A stretch of DNA of 55,059 bases from assembly GCA_947645675.1 (NCBI GenBank), contig CANSDP010000012.1:1-55059 (forward strand), written 5' to 3'. This DNA is from an uncultured Bacillota bacterium (GTDB lineage Bacteria > Bacillota > Clostridia > Oscillospirales > Oscillospiraceae). Made by a program: the position numbers and the translations under genes. Of the stretch, positions 1-7,940 are shown piece by piece. Under the pieces are notes generated by a model. It had not been told where the DNA came from. It worked only from the letters and a program-made list of their open reading frames with translations, and ran no database searches. The first letter of the stretch is position 1; each line of letters opens with the position of its first letter.

Positions 1-1124
1 TCGTCCCGGCCAAAATGGCCGTAGGCGGCCAGCTGGCGGTAGATGGGACGGCGCAGGTCCAGGTCCCGGATGATGGCGGCGGGACGCAGGTCAAAGACCT
101 TCTCCACCGCCTCCTCCAGCTTGGCGTCGGCCACCGTGCCGGTACCGAAGGTGTCCACCCGGACGGAGACCGGCTTGGCTACGCCGATGGCGTAGGCCAG
201 CTGGACCTGGCAGCGGGAGGCCAGTCCGGCGGCTACCACGTTCTTGGCCACCCAGCGGGCGGCATAGGCGGCGGAACGGTCCACCTTGGTGGGGTCCTTG
301 CCGGAGAAGGCGCCGCCGCCGTGGGGCGCGGAGCCGCCGTAGGTATCCACAATGATCTTCCGCCCGGTAAGGCCGGAGTCCCCCTGGGGTCCGCCGATGA
401 CGAACCGGCCGGTGGGGTTGACATAGATCTTGGTCTCCCCGTCCATCAGGCTGGCGGGCAGGATGGGCTTGATGACCAGCTCAATCATATCCCTGCGGAT
501 CTGGTCCAGCTCCACCTCGGGGCCGTGCTGGGTGGACACCACCACCGCGTCGACGCGGATGGGCTTGTTGTCCTCGTCATACTCCACCGTGACCTGCGTC
601 TTGCCGTCGGGCCGGAGATAGTCCACCTTGCCCTCCTTGCGGACCTTGGTGAGCTGCATAGCCAGCTTCTGGGCCAGGGAGATGGGCAGGGGCATCAGCT
701 CAGGGGTTTCGCTGCAGGCGTAGCCGAACATCATACCCTGGTCGCCGGCGCCGTTGTCCAGACCGTCGACCTGGCTGCCCTCCTTGGCCTCCAGGCATTT
801 GTCCACGCCCATGGCGATATCCCCCGACTGTTCGTCAATAGAGGTGATGACGGCACAGGTCTGGCTGTCAAAGCCGAACTTGGCCCGGTCATAGCCGATT
901 TCCTTCACCACCTGACGGGCCAGCTTGGGGATATCCACATAGCAGGAGGTGGTAATCTCCCCCATGACATGGATCAGGCCGGTGGTCGCCGTGGTCTCAC
1001 AGGCCACCCGGGCTTGGGGGTCCTTGGCGATGATGGCGTCCAGCACCGCGTCGGAAATCTGGTCGCAGATTTTGTCGGGATGCCCCTCAGTGACGGATTC
1101 GGATGTAAAGAGCCGCTTTGCCAT
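1..1124 (-). CDS. metK: S-adenosylmethionine synthetase (3' end outside window)
   Basis: Makes S-adenosylmethionine from methionine and ATP in the cytosol. The visible 374 residues start [18 protein letters not shown]. They carry the family's GHPDK motif near residue 14, the ATP-binding GAGDQG signature, and the Gly-rich GGGAFSGKD loop followed by KVDRS. The family is about 390-400 residues long, so only the last 20 or so are missing off the window edge. The ATG at 1124 is preceded by AAAGGAG at an 8-base spacing. The gene lies behind a SAM-I riboswitch and its terminator, so it is expected to be shut off when SAM is abundant. No internal defect is seen. Confidence 0.98.
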   Translation of the reverse strand, partial: MAKRLFTSESVTEGHPDKICDQISDAVLDAIIAKDPQARVACETTATTGLIHVMGEITTSCYVDIPKLARQVVKEIGYDRAKFGFDSQTCAVITSIDEQSGDIAMGVDKCLEAKEGSQVDGLDNGAGDQGMMFGYACSETPELMPLPISLAQKLAMQLTKVRKEGKVDYLRPDGKTQVTVEYDEDNKPIRVDAVVVSTQHGPEVELDQIRRDMIELVIKPILPASLMDGETKIYVNPTGRFVIGGPQGDSGLTGRKIIVDTYGGSAPHGGGAFSGKDPTKVDRSAAYAARWVAKNVVAAGLASRCQVQLAYAIGVAKPVSVRVDTFGTGTVADAKLEEAVEKVFDLRPAAIIRDLDLRRPIYRQLAAYGHFGRD

Positions 1125-1154
1125 AATGTTTTTCTCCTTTCTGGTTTGGGAGCG

Positions 1155-1184
1155 CAAAAACGCTCCGCCGGACGGCGGAGCGTT
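1155..1184 (-). terminator. Riboswitch expression-platform terminator
   Basis: On the minus strand a 12-bp stem (AACGCTCCGCCG pairing with CGGCGGAGCGTT) is followed by TTTTTGCG, between the S-box aptamer and metK. It is the OFF hairpin formed when SAM is bound. Confidence 0.9.
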
Positions 1185-1297
1185 ATGTTTGGTTGCACCC
1201 TCATCTTTCGATACACTACCGCCGGATTTAGCACCTTGCGCGTCTGCGCAGGTTGCCGGGCTTCATAGGGCCGTTCCCTCCACCACTCTTGATAAGG
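1185..1297 (-). promoter_or_regulatory. SAM-I (S-box) riboswitch
   Basis: The minus strand reads CTTATCAAGAG, then GTGGAGGGA, GGCCCTATGAAGCCCGGCAACC, AAGGTGCTAAATCC and a closing GATGAG, in the canonical S-box order and spacing. It is followed directly by an intrinsic terminator and then metK, its usual target in Firmicutes. It senses SAM and attenuates transcription. Confidence 0.97.
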
Positions 1298-1317
1298 CTA
1301 TTCAGTTGTCTGCACGT

Positions 1318-1347
1318 ATTATATATCAGCCCGCCCGCTCTTGTCAA
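1318..1347 (-). promoter_or_regulatory. metK sigma-A promoter
   Basis: The minus strand has a consensus TTGACA (1342-1347) and TATAAT (1318-1323) separated by 18 bp. It lies about 20 bases upstream of the S-box aptamer, so the riboswitch is transcribed from it. Confidence 0.85.
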
Positions 1348-1381
1348 GGGGGCAGGCGGCAAATCCTCCAAAAAATAAACA

Positions 1382-1409
1382 TTGCATTTTTCAAAAAATG
1401 TGGTAGAAT
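1382..1409 (+). promoter_or_regulatory. Ferredoxin sigma-A promoter
   Basis: TTGCAT (1382-1387) and TAGAAT (1404-1409) are separated by 16 bp, about 30 bases ahead of the GGAGGTG ribosome site of the ferredoxin gene. It diverges from the metK promoter. Confidence 0.7.
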
Positions 1410-1442
1410 AGGGATTACCATTTTAATGGAGGTGTACATACA

Positions 1443-1613
1443 ATGGCCTATGTTATCAGTGACGCTTGCATCAGCTGCGGTTCCTGCGCTGATGGCTGCC
1501 CCGTGGGCGCAATCGCTCAGGGTGACTCTCAGTACGTCATCGACGCCGGCGCCTGCATCGATTGCGGCTCCTGCTCTGGCACCTGCCCCATGGGAGCTAT
1601 TTCTCAGGGCTGA
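1443..1613 (+). CDS. 2[4Fe-4S] ferredoxin, 56 aa
   Basis: Small electron carrier of clostridial type. It has two copies of the CxxCxxCxxxCP motif: CISCGSCADGCP near residue 9 and CIDCGSCSGTCP near residue 38. Each cluster takes three cysteines from one motif and the fourth from the other. Length (56 residues) and acidity are typical of the family. The ATG at 1443 follows GGAGGTG at a 9-base spacing. It is monocistronic, with its own promoter and a strong terminator immediately after the stop. It probably serves reductive reactions of central anaerobic metabolism; the partner enzymes are not in the window. Confidence 0.96.
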   Translation: MAYVISDACISCGSCADGCPVGAIAQGDSQYVIDAGACIDCGSCSGTCPMGAISQG

Positions 1614-1628
1614 TCCCAGACAAAAAAG

Positions 1629-1660
1629 AACGCCGGACGGCTTCGTCCGGCGTTTCTTTT
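1629..1660. terminator. Bidirectional terminator (ferredoxin / anti-sigma)
   Basis: An 11-bp stem, AACGCCGGACG with CGTCCGGCGTT around a GCTT loop, has TTTCTTTTTT on the plus side and a matching T-rich run on the minus side. It separates two convergent genes and can end transcription from both. Confidence 0.9.
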
Positions 1661-2404
1661 TTATTCATCCGCCTCCAGGATCATCAGGTCACACAGCGCT
1701 CCATCCTCCAGCGCGTAGGGACAGGAGGCCGCAATCTCCTGCTCCTGCGCCAGGCCGGCGATCCGGGTGGCCAGCTCCCGGGGAAGGCTGTGATATACCG
1801 TCCCCAGCCGGTCCTCGGTGGGGCTCACCGCCGTCTCCGGGGGAATCAGCTCCGCCGCCCCCTCCGGCATCCGGTCCAGCACCAGAATGGGGCTGGCGGG
1901 CAGCTCCTCCGAATCCCCCGGTGCGGAGTAGGCGGCGATCCTCGGGCTGTCCGCCGGCTCCGTGCCGGCCAGGGCCGTATCCACCATCGGGCCGTCCGCC
2001 TCCACAAAGCCGCTTACCGCTCCCTGCTTAAAGCCCCGGGCCATTTCACCCCAATTTTCCGGTTCACCGGGCCGGTTGGCGCTGTACAGCCCCACCGCCA
2101 GCACCAAACAGGCGGCCAACCCAGCCAGGGCTCTGAACTGGGGCCGCTTGAACAGAGGGATCACCTTGGGCTTTTCTTCCGCTCGAACGCGCTCCATCAC
2201 GCCCTGGGTGAAGCCCTCGGGGGCCTCGGACTCCTCCAGCTCGCCAAATCCGTCCCGAAGGGCGGACAGCTGCTCCCGCATCTCCCAGCAGCTGGGACAG
2301 CGGGCCAGATGTTCGCTCAGCTCCCGCTCCTCCTCCTGGGTCAAAGCGCCGTCCAGCCATACGGACAGCCGCTCTAAATATTTGTCACAGTCCACGGGCT
2401 TCAC
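1661..2404 (-). CDS. Zinc-finger anti-sigma factor (RsiW-like)
   Basis: Membrane protein that should hold the upstream-encoded ECF sigma factor inactive. The N-terminus carries an anti-sigma zinc-finger: C6, then H32-x3-C36-x2-C39 (HLARCPSC). One membrane segment lies at about residues 91-108, followed by an extracytoplasmic domain of about 135 residues rich in Pro, Glu and Ala. The start is GTG at 2404, overlapping the sigma stop (GTGA), so the two are translationally coupled. The membrane-plus-zinc-finger layout suggests control by regulated proteolysis, as in RsiW, but the signal is unknown. The extracellular part is not recognised. Confidence 0.9.
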   Translation of the reverse strand: MKPVDCDKYLERLSVWLDGALTQEEERELSEHLARCPSCWEMREQLSALRDGFGELEESEAPEGFTQGVMERVRAEEKPKVIPLFKRPQFRALAGLAACLVLAVGLYSANRPGEPENWGEMARGFKQGAVSGFVEADGPMVDTALAGTEPADSPRIAAYSAPGDSEELPASPILVLDRMPEGAAELIPPETAVSPTEDRLGTVYHSLPRELATRIAGLAQEQEIAASCPYALEDGALCDLMILEADE

Positions 2405-3015
2405 CCCCTTCCTTTTTTCTCATTCAACGGTTTAGACGGCGGATGGTCAAAAAAGTTCCCGTCCTCCAGTAACATTTTTCGAAGAGCGAGCCGGGCTCGG
2501 GAAATTCGGGATTTCACCGTCCCGATGTCCAGCTCCAGGGCCTGGCCGATCTCCTGATAGCTCAGGCCGGACAGCTCCCGGAGGACCAGCGCCCGCCTCT
2601 GCCACTCAGGCAGCCGCTCCAGCGCCCGGGCCAGGGCTTTCCCCCGCTCCGACCGCTCCAGCTGCTTCTGGGGGTCGCCCTCCCAGTCCGCCGGCTCGGC
2701 CCAGCCGCTGTCCTCATCGTCCAGCGACACCGCCGGCTCCACCGCCTCCCGCCGCTTCTTTTTGCGCAGATGGTCGATGCACACATTGGTCGTCAGCCGG
2801 TACACCCAGGTGGAGAAGCTGCTCTCCCCCTGGAAGGAGGATAAGCCCTGCCAGGCCTTGACAAAGGCCTCCTGGGACAGGTCCGCCGCCTCCTCCCGGT
2901 CGTTCACCAGCCGCAGGGCCAGGGAATACACCCGATTCTGATTGTCCAGCACCAGCTGCTCAAAGGCCCCCTGGTCGCCCTTCCTGGCCTTTTCTACCAG
3001 CTCCCGGTCGGTCAC
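2401..3015 (-). CDS. ECF RNA polymerase sigma factor (SigW-like)
   Basis: A 204-residue group IV sigma factor. Region 2 covers about residues 18-88 (DLSQEAFVKAWQ, then FSTWVYRLTTNVCIDHLRK). Region 4 covers about residues 128-180 (LSYQEIGQALELDIGTVKSR helix-turn-helix). The start is GTG at 3015, preceded by AAGGAGGTG, rather than an ATG 20 codons upstream that lacks a ribosome site. A short charged C-terminal tail is present. It is followed by its anti-sigma gene with a 4-base overlap and lies 73 bases after dusB on the same strand, so it may be part of a dusB-sigma-antisigma transcript. The regulon, probably envelope stress, is inferred from the family only. Confidence 0.95.
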   Translation of the reverse strand: MTDRELVEKARKGDQGAFEQLVLDNQNRVYSLALRLVNDREEAADLSQEAFVKAWQGLSSFQGESSFSTWVYRLTTNVCIDHLRKKKRREAVEPAVSLDDEDSGWAEPADWEGDPQKQLERSERGKALARALERLPEWQRRALVLRELSGLSYQEIGQALELDIGTVKSRISRARLALRKMLLEDGNFFDHPPSKPLNEKKGRG

Positions 3016-3088
3016 GCGGTTCACCTCCTTGTCATTCGTCCCGCCCGCAGGCGGCCTGACTCCTTTTCCCAGCAAGGGGGACGCAGCT

Positions 3089-4060
3089 TCAGCACAAATC
3101 CCGCTTGATCCCCTTCGTCACCCGATACACATCCTCCAGGGTGGTGATTTTCACAATCTGCTCCTTATAATACCCCGCGTGGGGGACCCCCTTCAAGTAC
3201 CAGGCGTACTGCTTCCTGGCCTCCAGACAGGCGATCTTCTCCCCCTTGTTTTTGGCGGCCATCTCAAACTGCCGCACAGCGGTGTCGCACCGCTCCGCCA
3301 GGGGAGGCAGCTCAGGGATGGGCCGGCCCTCCAGCGCCGCCTTGCACTGGGCGAAAATCCAGGGGTTGCCGAACACCCCCCGGCCAATCATGGCCATATC
3401 CGCCCCGGTGTATTTGAGAATGCGGGGGGCGTCCTCCCCCTTGAACACGTCCCCGTTGGCGATCACTGGTATTTTTACCGCCTTCTTCACTTCCCGAATC
3501 CAGTCCCAGTTGGCCGTTCCCGAATACATCTGCACCTTGGTCCGGCCGTGGACGGCCACCGCCGCCGCGCCGGCCTCCTCCATAGCCTTGGCGAACTCCA
3601 CGCAGTTGATGGACCCCTTGTCCCACCCCAGACGGAATTTTACCGTCACCGGGCACCTGGCCCCCCGGATGACGGCCTCGGCCACCCTGACGGCCAGGTC
3701 GGGATTTTTCATCAGCCCGGAGCCGTCCCCGGAGTTGGCCACCTTGGGCACAGGGCAGCCCATATTGATGTCGATGATATCCGCCCCGGACACCTCATGG
3801 GCGATGGCCGCTCCCTCCTCCATACAAACCGGGTCGCTGCCAAAAATCTGAGCGGCGGCGGGGGTCTCGTTCTCCCCCATCTGCAAGAGAGGGATGGATT
3901 TTTTATCCTGATAGCACAGGGCCTTGGCGCTGACCATCTCCGTACAGGTCAGCCCCGCCCCCTGCTCCCGGCAGATGGTGCGGAAGGCCATATCTGTCAC
4001 CCCAGCCATGGGGCCCAGGGCCAGGGGCGTTTCGATTTCAATTCCTCCAATGGTGACCAT
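3089..4060 (-). CDS. dusB: tRNA-dihydrouridine synthase DusB
   Basis: FMN-dependent reductase that converts uridine to dihydrouridine in tRNA. The TIM barrel begins at PLALGPMAGVTD (about residue 12). DINMGCP contains the catalytic Cys102, and later motifs are TVKFRLGW, VHGRT, PVIANGDV and GADMAMIGRG. The length of 323 residues fits DusB. The ATG at 4060 is chosen because GAGGT lies 6 bases before it; the reading frame stays open 19 codons upstream without a ribosome site. A divergent promoter pair is shared with the DUF815 gene. Confidence 0.96.
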   Translation of the reverse strand: MVTIGGIEIETPLALGPMAGVTDMAFRTICREQGAGLTCTEMVSAKALCYQDKKSIPLLQMGENETPAAAQIFGSDPVCMEEGAAIAHEVSGADIIDINMGCPVPKVANSGDGSGLMKNPDLAVRVAEAVIRGARCPVTVKFRLGWDKGSINCVEFAKAMEEAGAAAVAVHGRTKVQMYSGTANWDWIREVKKAVKIPVIANGDVFKGEDAPRILKYTGADMAMIGRGVFGNPWIFAQCKAALEGRPIPELPPLAERCDTAVRQFEMAAKNKGEKIACLEARKQYAWYLKGVPHAGYYKEQIVKITTLEDVYRVTKGIKRDLC

Positions 4061-4088
4061 AGATACCTCGCGTCCAAAGATTTTTCCC

Positions 4089-4139
4089 ATTGTATCATGT
4101 CCCAGACCGGTTGACAAGGCCGCTTTTACCCGGTAAAAT
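4089..4139. promoter_or_regulatory. Overlapping divergent promoters, dusB and DUF815 gene
   Basis: Plus strand: TTGACA (4111-4116), 17 bp, TAAAAT (4134-4139). Minus strand: TTGTCA (4112-4117), 17 bp, TACAAT (4089-4094). The two -35 elements occupy the same bases, so polymerase can probably engage only one promoter at a time. Confidence 0.8.
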
Positions 4140-4167
4140 GAAAAAAACTTAAACGGGAGAGATCATC

Positions 4168-5364
4168 ATGGAACTGAACGCGTTACGCGCCGCCCTGCGG
4201 GGCATATCCGCCTATCGGGATGTGACCAACACCACCGTACTCAGCGGCATCTGGATGCTTCTGGACGCTCTGCACCAAAAAAACGGGGAGGAGGCCCTGG
4301 AGTACTACGTATCCCGCTTCCACGTCCTGCGCTCGGACGGCTACGAGGGCCTGGGCGACTGGCTGTGGGATTTTCTTCGGTACGCGGAGACCCCCTACTC
4401 CCGACTCATTGACCAGGGCAAGTCCGACCCTGCCCTGGAGAACGCCGCCCGGCGGGACATCGACACCCTGGTACTCCTGGCCGAAACCGACTGCGACCGG
4501 TTCATCGACGCCATGAAGCCCCTCCTGCCCGACGAGTTTGCCCCGGTGCTGGCAGGTTTGCCCCGGTGGCGTGCGTCGTCCCCCTTCGACTTCGACAGCC
4601 TCACCCAGTTCTACAAGGACCACGGGGCGGGGCTGTTTGCCAAATACCGGGCCTTCCTGTGGGAGGACGGCAATCTGGTCCCGGTGGCCGACCCCGACTG
4701 TCCCAAGCCCGAAGACCTGCTGGGCTACGAGCACCAGCGGGCCATGGTGGAGCAGAACACCCGTCTCATGCTGGCGGGCCGCCAGGCCAACAACGTCCTC
4801 CTCTTCGGCGACGGCGGCACCGGCAAGTCGGCCACGGTGAAGTCCATGCTCTACCTGCCCGGCATGGAGGACCTGCGCCTCATCGAGGTGGAGAAGGAGA
4901 ACCTCACCGGAATGCCAGAATTGATCCGCTCCCTGGCCGGCCGGCGGCAGAAGTTCATCCTGTTCATTGACGATTTGGCCTTCGACCAGGACGACAAGAC
5001 CTATTCCGCCCTAAAGACCATCCTGGAGGGCTCTTTGGAGAAACGGCCTATTAACGTCGCCATATACGCCACCTCCAACCGGCGGCACCTGGTCCGCCAG
5101 ACCTTTACCGAGCGGGCCGGGGAGGAGGTGGACACCTTTGAGACCATCTCGGAAAAGACCGCCCTGGCCGAGCGCTTCGGCCTGCGCATCCCCTACCTGA
5201 CCATGAACAAGGCGGGCTATCTGGCCTTGGTGGACCACCTGGCCGCCCAGGCGGGGATCGACCTGCCCACCGACTGCCTCCACGCCCAGGCCATGACCTG
5301 GGAGATTCGCCACGCCGGGCGCACCCCCCGGGTAGCGCGGCAGTTTGTGGCAAGTTTAAGTTGA
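4168..5364 (+). CDS. DUF815 family AAA-type ATPase
   Basis: Cytosolic P-loop ATPase of unknown cellular role. The Walker A motif GDGGTGKS is at about residues 214-221 and the Walker B motif ILFIDD at about 264-269. YATSNRRH after strand 4 looks like the sensor region. The roughly 150-residue N-terminal part is family-specific. The length of 398 residues is typical. The ATG at 4168 follows GGGAGAG. Its TGA stop overlaps the -35 of the next gene's promoter. All nucleotide-binding residues are present, so it should be active. The substrate is not known for the family. Confidence 0.9.
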   Translation: MELNALRAALRGISAYRDVTNTTVLSGIWMLLDALHQKNGEEALEYYVSRFHVLRSDGYEGLGDWLWDFLRYAETPYSRLIDQGKSDPALENAARRDIDTLVLLAETDCDRFIDAMKPLLPDEFAPVLAGLPRWRASSPFDFDSLTQFYKDHGAGLFAKYRAFLWEDGNLVPVADPDCPKPEDLLGYEHQRAMVEQNTRLMLAGRQANNVLLFGDGGTGKSATVKSMLYLPGMEDLRLIEVEKENLTGMPELIRSLAGRRQKFILFIDDLAFDQDDKTYSALKTILEGSLEKRPINVAIYATSNRRHLVRQTFTERAGEEVDTFETISEKTALAERFGLRIPYLTMNKAGYLALVDHLAAQAGIDLPTDCLHAQAMTWEIRHAGRTPRVARQFVASLS

Positions 5365-5409
5365 CAGCATCCCGGTGTTATGCTAATATAATACAGACCG
5401 TTGGTCTGT
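5361..5409 (+). promoter_or_regulatory. tetR promoter with TetR operator O1
   Basis: TTGACA (5361-5366), 17 bp, TAATAT (5384-5389). A 17-bp inverted repeat at 5393-5409 (ACAGACC, 3-bp spacer, GGTCTGT) sits at the expected start site. It resembles the second repeat before the MFS gene, pointing to autorepression. Confidence 0.8.
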
Positions 5410-5430
5410 ATCCAGAGAGGAGGGCCCGCA

Positions 5431-6066
5431 ATGGCCCGGAACAAGCACCCGGAACAGACCGTTCAGCTCATTCTGGACACCGCATCCACCCTCTTTCTCC
5501 AAAAGGGCTACGACAAAACCACCCTCCAGGACATTATCAACGCCACCAAGCTGTCCAAGGGGGCCATCTACCACCACTTTGCCTCCAAGGAGGCCATCCT
5601 CATCGCTGTGGTAGACCGGATTGGAGACTTCAACATCACCTTCTTGGCGGAAATCCGTGACAAAAAGGGGCTCACCGGGGCGGAGAAGCTGCGGCAGCTG
5701 TTCCGCACCTCTATACATCTGTCCTTCCAGGGGAAGATTCTCCACATGCTGCCCTTCCTCCTTGAGAATCCCAAGTTTATGGCCCTCCAGATGCAGAGCA
5801 TTCTGGGGGAGGCCGCCCCGGATTATATCCTCCCCATTCTGAAAGAGGGCATTGCTGACGGCTCCATCCACACTGACCACCCGGAGGAGCTGTCTGAGGT
5901 ACTGCTAATCCTGTCCGACCTGTGGCTCCACCCTATCCTCCGGCCCAGCACGCCGGAGCAGGTTCGGGCCCGGTGTGTCTTCTTCAACCAGTTCACCCGG
6001 CAGTACGGCTTCGAGTTGCTGGACAGCGATATCATTGAATCAATGGCGGACTTTTGCCGTTCCTAA
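5431..6066 (+). CDS. TetR family transcriptional repressor
   Basis: A 211-residue regulator. The N-terminal TetR helix-turn-helix spans about residues 11-57 (ILDTASTLFLQKGY, then TTLQDIINATKLSKGAIYHHF), followed by a helical ligand-binding domain that is not specific to any known ligand. The ATG at 5431 follows GAGAGGAGGG; an in-frame GTG ten codons upstream overlaps the operator and is unlikely. The gene lies between two similar operators and just upstream of an MFS exporter, so it probably represses itself and the exporter until a toxic ligand binds. Confidence 0.93.
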   Translation: MARNKHPEQTVQLILDTASTLFLQKGYDKTTLQDIINATKLSKGAIYHHFASKEAILIAVVDRIGDFNITFLAEIRDKKGLTGAEKLRQLFRTSIHLSFQGKILHMLPFLLENPKFMALQMQSILGEAAPDYILPILKEGIADGSIHTDHPEELSEVLLILSDLWLHPILRPSTPEQVRARCVFFNQFTRQYGFELLDSDIIESMADFCRS

Positions 6067-6099
6067 ATCAAGCTGCCCGAGGGGCAGTTTGATTTAGGA
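6061..6099 (+). other. Long hairpin over the tetR stop codon
   Basis: A stem of about 17-18 bp runs from TCCTAAATCAAGCTGCCC to GGGCAGTTTGATTTAGGA around a GAG loop. It includes the tetR stop codon. No T-run follows, so it is not a standard terminator. It could stabilise tetR mRNA or reduce read-through into the exporter gene. Confidence 0.7.
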
Positions 6100-6106
6100 A
6101 CTATAC

Positions 6107-6123
6107 AAACCGACGGTCGGTTT
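6107..6123. promoter_or_regulatory. TetR operator O2 before the exporter
   Basis: A 17-bp near-perfect palindrome (AAACCGAC, 1 bp, GTCGGTTT) lies 22 bases ahead of the MFS start codon. It has the same length as O1 and matches it at the central CCG..GG core. Confidence 0.75.
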
Positions 6124-6144
6124 TAAATGAAAGGAGTACTTCTT

Positions 6145-7374
6145 ATGGAAACGCAAAAAAGCCCTCTGTTCACCCGGGACTTCACCCTGGTGGTCATCGG
6201 ACAGATCATCTCCCTGTTCGGCAACGCCATTCTTCACTTCGCCCTGCCCCTCTACCTCCTGCGGGAGACGGGCTCCATCGCCCTCTTCGGGGCGGTGAAC
6301 GCCTGCTCCTTCCTGCCCATGATCCTCATGGGTCCCATCGGCGGGACAGCGGCGGACCGGGTCCACAAGGGCCGCATCATGGTGGGTCTGGACTTCCTCA
6401 CCGCCGGGCTGACGGTAACCTACACCCTGCTGTGGGGCAAGGCCCCCCTGGTCCCTCTGGTCATCGTGACGCTGATGCTCCTCTACGCCATCGCCGGGGC
6501 CTACCAGCCCGCGGTCCAGGCCAGCCTGCCCCTGCTGCTGTCCCCTGACCGCCTCACCCAGGGCAACGCGGTCATCAACATGGTAGCCACCCTCTCCAAC
6601 CTCCTGGGCCCCGCCCTGGGCGGCGTCATCTTTGGGCTGTGGGGCTTGGGTCCCATCCTGACCATCGGCGGAGTATGCTTCTTCTGCTCGGCGGTGATGG
6701 AAATTTTCATCCGCGTCCCCCACAAGAAGCGCCCCCGCTCCGCCAGCATCCTGACCACAGTGGGCCAGGACCTGGGGGAGAGCTGGCGGTACATCTCCTG
6801 GGAGCGGCCTGTCTTTCTGCGAGTAACCCTGGTGCTGTCCGCCTTCAACCTGATTCTTTCAGCGGTGATGATTGTAGGCATCCCCGCCATTGTGGCCCAG
6901 GTACTGCACATGAGCGACGCCGCCCTAGGTCTGACCCAGTCCCTCATGGGCCTCGGCGGACTTCTGGGCGGTCTCCTGGCGGGACTGCTTGGCACACGGC
7001 TAAAACCCCGCCACGGGTCGCTGTGCCTGCTGGCCTGCTCCGGAATGGCAGGCCTCATGGGGCTGGCCGTCCTCCCCGGAGTGCCCGCGGCGGTGAGCTA
7101 CTGGCTGCTCACCGTGATGGCTATGCTGGCTATGACCGCCGCCATGCTGTTCACCGTGGTGATGCTCACTCTGGTCCAGGCCCAGGTACCCGGCCATCTG
7201 CTGGGCAAGGTGATCGCCTGCATCCAGGCGGTGGCCAACTGCGCCTCCCCTCTGGGCCAGGCGGGCTACGGCCTCCTCTTCGAGCACCTGCCCCCTTGTG
7301 CCGTGCTGTTGGGAGCGGCCGCTCTGTCCGCCCTGGTGGCCCTCCGGTCCCGTCGGGTGTTCCAGGCCCTCTAA
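6145..7374 (+). CDS. MFS drug efflux transporter
   Basis: A 409-residue major facilitator with about twelve hydrophobic segments, in the macrolide-exporter-like branch (FTLVVIGQIISLFGN start, then MGPIGGTAADRVHKGRI in the loop between helices 2 and 3). It presumably exports a toxic compound using the proton gradient. The ATG at 6145 follows AAAGGAG at an 8-base spacing; the ATG at 6127 overlaps that ribosome site. An operator and a TetR gene stand directly upstream, so it is likely drug-inducible. Its TAA stop overlaps the stop of the convergent phage-tail gene by a few bases. Confidence 0.92.
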   Translation: METQKSPLFTRDFTLVVIGQIISLFGNAILHFALPLYLLRETGSIALFGAVNACSFLPMILMGPIGGTAADRVHKGRIMVGLDFLTAGLTVTYTLLWGKAPLVPLVIVTLMLLYAIAGAYQPAVQASLPLLLSPDRLTQGNAVINMVATLSNLLGPALGGVIFGLWGLGPILTIGGVCFFCSAVMEIFIRVPHKKRPRSASILTTVGQDLGESWRYISWERPVFLRVTLVLSAFNLILSAVMIVGIPAIVAQVLHMSDAALGLTQSLMGLGGLLGGLLAGLLGTRLKPRHGSLCLLACSGMAGLMGLAVLPGVPAAVSYWLLTVMAMLAMTAAMLFTVVMLTLVQAQVPGHLLGKVIACIQAVANCASPLGQAGYGLLFEHLPPCAVLLGAAALSALVALRSRRVFQAL

Positions 7375-7940
7375 AATTCCTTCACACAGGTCTCCAGCTC
7401 TGTCCAGGTCATATTCCTGTCCTCAATAGATCTCCAGCTGGGAAACCACTCCTCCAGCTCCCGCCAAAGCAGGAACCAAAAATCATACTGGATGCCCAGG
7501 TGGGTAGGCAGGATATCCTCAATAATCTTTTTCAGCTCCTCAAAGCCGGCGGGCACCCCGGCTGTACCCGGGAAGGAGACGGAGACCTGTCCCGTCCCCA
7601 GCTCCTTCACCACGGCGGGAATGCCGCAGCCCGAGATGGTGTCGTTGATGGCCGCCGGGGTAAAGCTGTCCCCGCCGATGCGCAGAAGGGCGGCCAGCGC
7701 GGCGGCCAGCCGCCGGGGCTCGTCGGCCACCGGCCTGCGGACGAATAGTCCGGAGACTTTTTCCAATCCCCAGTCCTCCGCCGTCGTCAGGCTGGTCTCC
7801 CGCTGGACCTCCTCCAGCCAGTCCATCACCTGGTCCAGAGCCTCTCCCTGAGCATCCAGCTCGCCGCCGTTGAAGGGCGCGGCCAGGTCGTAAACCCCCA
7901 GCGGCCTCAGCAGCTCCCGCATATACCGCGCGTGACTCAT
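7371..7940 (-). CDS. Phage baseplate/tail protein, YmfQ (DUF2313; gpI/XkdU-like)
   Basis: A 189-residue protein with the layout of the YmfQ/XkdU family, which follows gpJ in Mu-, P2- and PBSX-type tails and helps close the baseplate. Its N-terminal YMRELLRPLGVYDL and the following domain with regularly spaced Glu/Leu fit the family. The ATG at 7940 overlaps the gpJ stop (ATGA). It is the last gene of the particle cluster. Its TAG overlaps the stop of the convergent exporter by 4 bp, so no tail-fibre gene follows, as one would in an intact phage. Confidence 0.8.
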   Translation of the reverse strand: MSHARYMRELLRPLGVYDLAAPFNGGELDAQGEALDQVMDWLEEVQRETSLTTAEDWGLEKVSGLFVRRPVADEPRRLAAALAALLRIGGDSFTPAAINDTISGCGIPAVVKELGTGQVSVSFPGTAGVPAGFEELKKIIEDILPTHLGIQYDFWFLLWRELEEWFPSWRSIEDRNMTWTELETCVKEF

